Below, in pieces: positions 5,832 to 6,420 of a stretch of 6,420 nucleotides of DNA. The DNA is taken from positions 1-6,420 of the forward strand of contig JAUWVG010000148.1 of assembly GCA_030617525.1 (NCBI GenBank), read 5' to 3'. Both the position numbers and the translations under genes were made by a program. This DNA is from Candidatus Aminicenantota bacterium. GTDB lineage: Bacteria > Acidobacteriota > Aminicenantia > Aminicenantales > Aminicenantaceae. How positions within the stretch are numbered: the first letter of the stretch is position 1; every line of letters starts with the position of its first letter. The notes beneath the pieces are model-generated. The model saw only the letters and a program-made list of their open reading frames with translations. It made no database searches and was not told the origin of the DNA.

Positions 5832-6420
5832 TTAGACTAGTCTTTGAATGTCTGTTAATGACATCAGAATGTCTTTGTAGAAACCATCCTCTATCTTTAG
5901 ATCAATTTTTAAATAGTAAACGGGGATGTTGTTGAAATCCTTAAGGCCTTGGAGTTTTACAGAATCTTTTTCAGTCGTGATGATCATGTCTGCCGCGTGT
6001 CTATTATAAACTTTTACAATCTTTTTTACAGATGATCTTGGATAGGCAAAATGGTCGGGAAACTTTAGAAAATAACAGGGTTTTATCCCAATTTCTTCGA
6101 GAAGAGAGACAAATCGTTCCGGTCGGGCAATTCCTGATATGGCCAGAACCTTATTGCCTTCGACTTGGGCAAGAGGTTCAGTGTCCTTGTTTTCTGTCTT
6201 GAACAATCCTTTGCTAAAAACTGAATAAGAGAATATTTGCGCGGTGGGAGCCATCTCTTTGATGCGCTTTTTGGATTGCAAAAAAAGGCTTTCTTCTACG
6301 AGAACAAAATGGGCGCGGCTTAGGGAGGCTAGCGGTTCGCGCAGAGCCGTTTTTTCACGGGGATCGAAGAGCACCAAATCAATATCTCTTTTGAGTTTCT
6401 GGTGTTGGAAACCATCATCC
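5832..6420 (-). CDS. lpxK: Tetraacyldisaccharide 4'-kinase LpxK (N-terminus beyond window)
   Basis: LpxK phosphorylates the 4' position of the tetraacylated disaccharide to make lipid IVA, using ATP at the inner membrane. The last 195 residues are visible and the frame is open to the right edge, so the P-loop half is missing. The first visible residues are DDGFQHQKLKRDID, the signature DDGFQH-x2-L-x-RD, and LREPLASLSRA follows at about 26-36. The C-terminal half has ISGIARPERF, FPDHFAYP and ITTEKDSVKL, all typical of LpxK. Between LVLFDP and LREP only a few residues (REKTA) are present, where many family members carry a longer FGNG-x-LLPAGP loop. The reading frame is intact there. A TTG at 6377 inside the gene is not its start. 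The lipid A acyltransferase follows with no gap, which agrees with a shared lipid A role. Confidence 0.93.
   Translation of the reverse strand, partial: DDGFQHQKLKRDIDLVLFDPREKTALREPLASLSRAHFVLVEESLFLQSKKRIKEMAPTAQIFSYSVFSKGLFKTENKDTEPLAQVEGNKVLAISGIARPERFVSLLEEIGIKPCYFLKFPDHFAYPRSSVKKIVKVYNRHAADMIITTEKDSVKLQGLKDFNNIPVYYLKIDLKIEDGFYKDILMSLTDIQRLV

Noticed and set aside
5835..5842. Palindrome gactagtc at the lpxK/acyltransferase junction
   Set aside because: It is 8 bp, encodes the last lpxK codons, and has no partner or flanking signal.
6375..6377. TTG at 6377 as the start of a short lpxK-like protein
   Set aside because: The frame continues upstream through DDGFQH, a conserved internal LpxK motif, to the window edge, so the gene is simply cut off by the edge.

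Overview
The window is about 46% GC by eye. It comes from a Gram-negative bacterium that makes lipopolysaccharide, because it carries the lipid A genes lpxK and an lpxL/htrB-type acyltransferase. Nothing fixes the phylum: the proteins are all widespread bacterial types, and there is no rRNA, tRNA or lineage-specific marker. All seven genes lie on the minus strand, so transcription runs from high to low coordinates. Coding density is high, and the largest gap is 186 bp.

In transcription order, the right part (6420 to 2382) looks like one envelope operon: lpxK (5' end beyond the window), a lipid A acyltransferase starting on the base after the lpxK stop, rph (RNase PH), a UDP-glucuronate decarboxylase overlapping rph by 4 bp (ATGA), and a dolichol-phosphate-mannose-synthase-like family 2 glycosyltransferase 68 bp further on. 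The first two genes finish lipid A. The decarboxylase would supply UDP-xylose, and the glycosyltransferase would charge a lipid or glycan acceptor. RNase PH is a tRNA 3'-end processing enzyme that appears to share the transcript.

The left part (2381 to 1) starts with a 186 bp spacer containing an imperfect inverted repeat and a weak promoter-like sequence. It is followed by a flotillin (SPFH membrane protein with a long Ala/Glu-rich coiled coil) and, 29 bp later, a class I aspartate aminotransferase whose C-terminal part is cut off by the left edge.

I found no mobile element, CRISPR array, phage gene, RNA gene or obvious new defence or biosynthetic system. The points that deserve a second look are small: the rph start appears mis-set, with family-like residues upstream of the only TTG and a strong Shine-Dalgarno placed before an ATA codon; LpxK lacks a normally conserved loop; a 16 bp direct repeat in the rph 3' end carries the ribosome binding site of the next gene; and the flotillin promoter region holds an inverted repeat.
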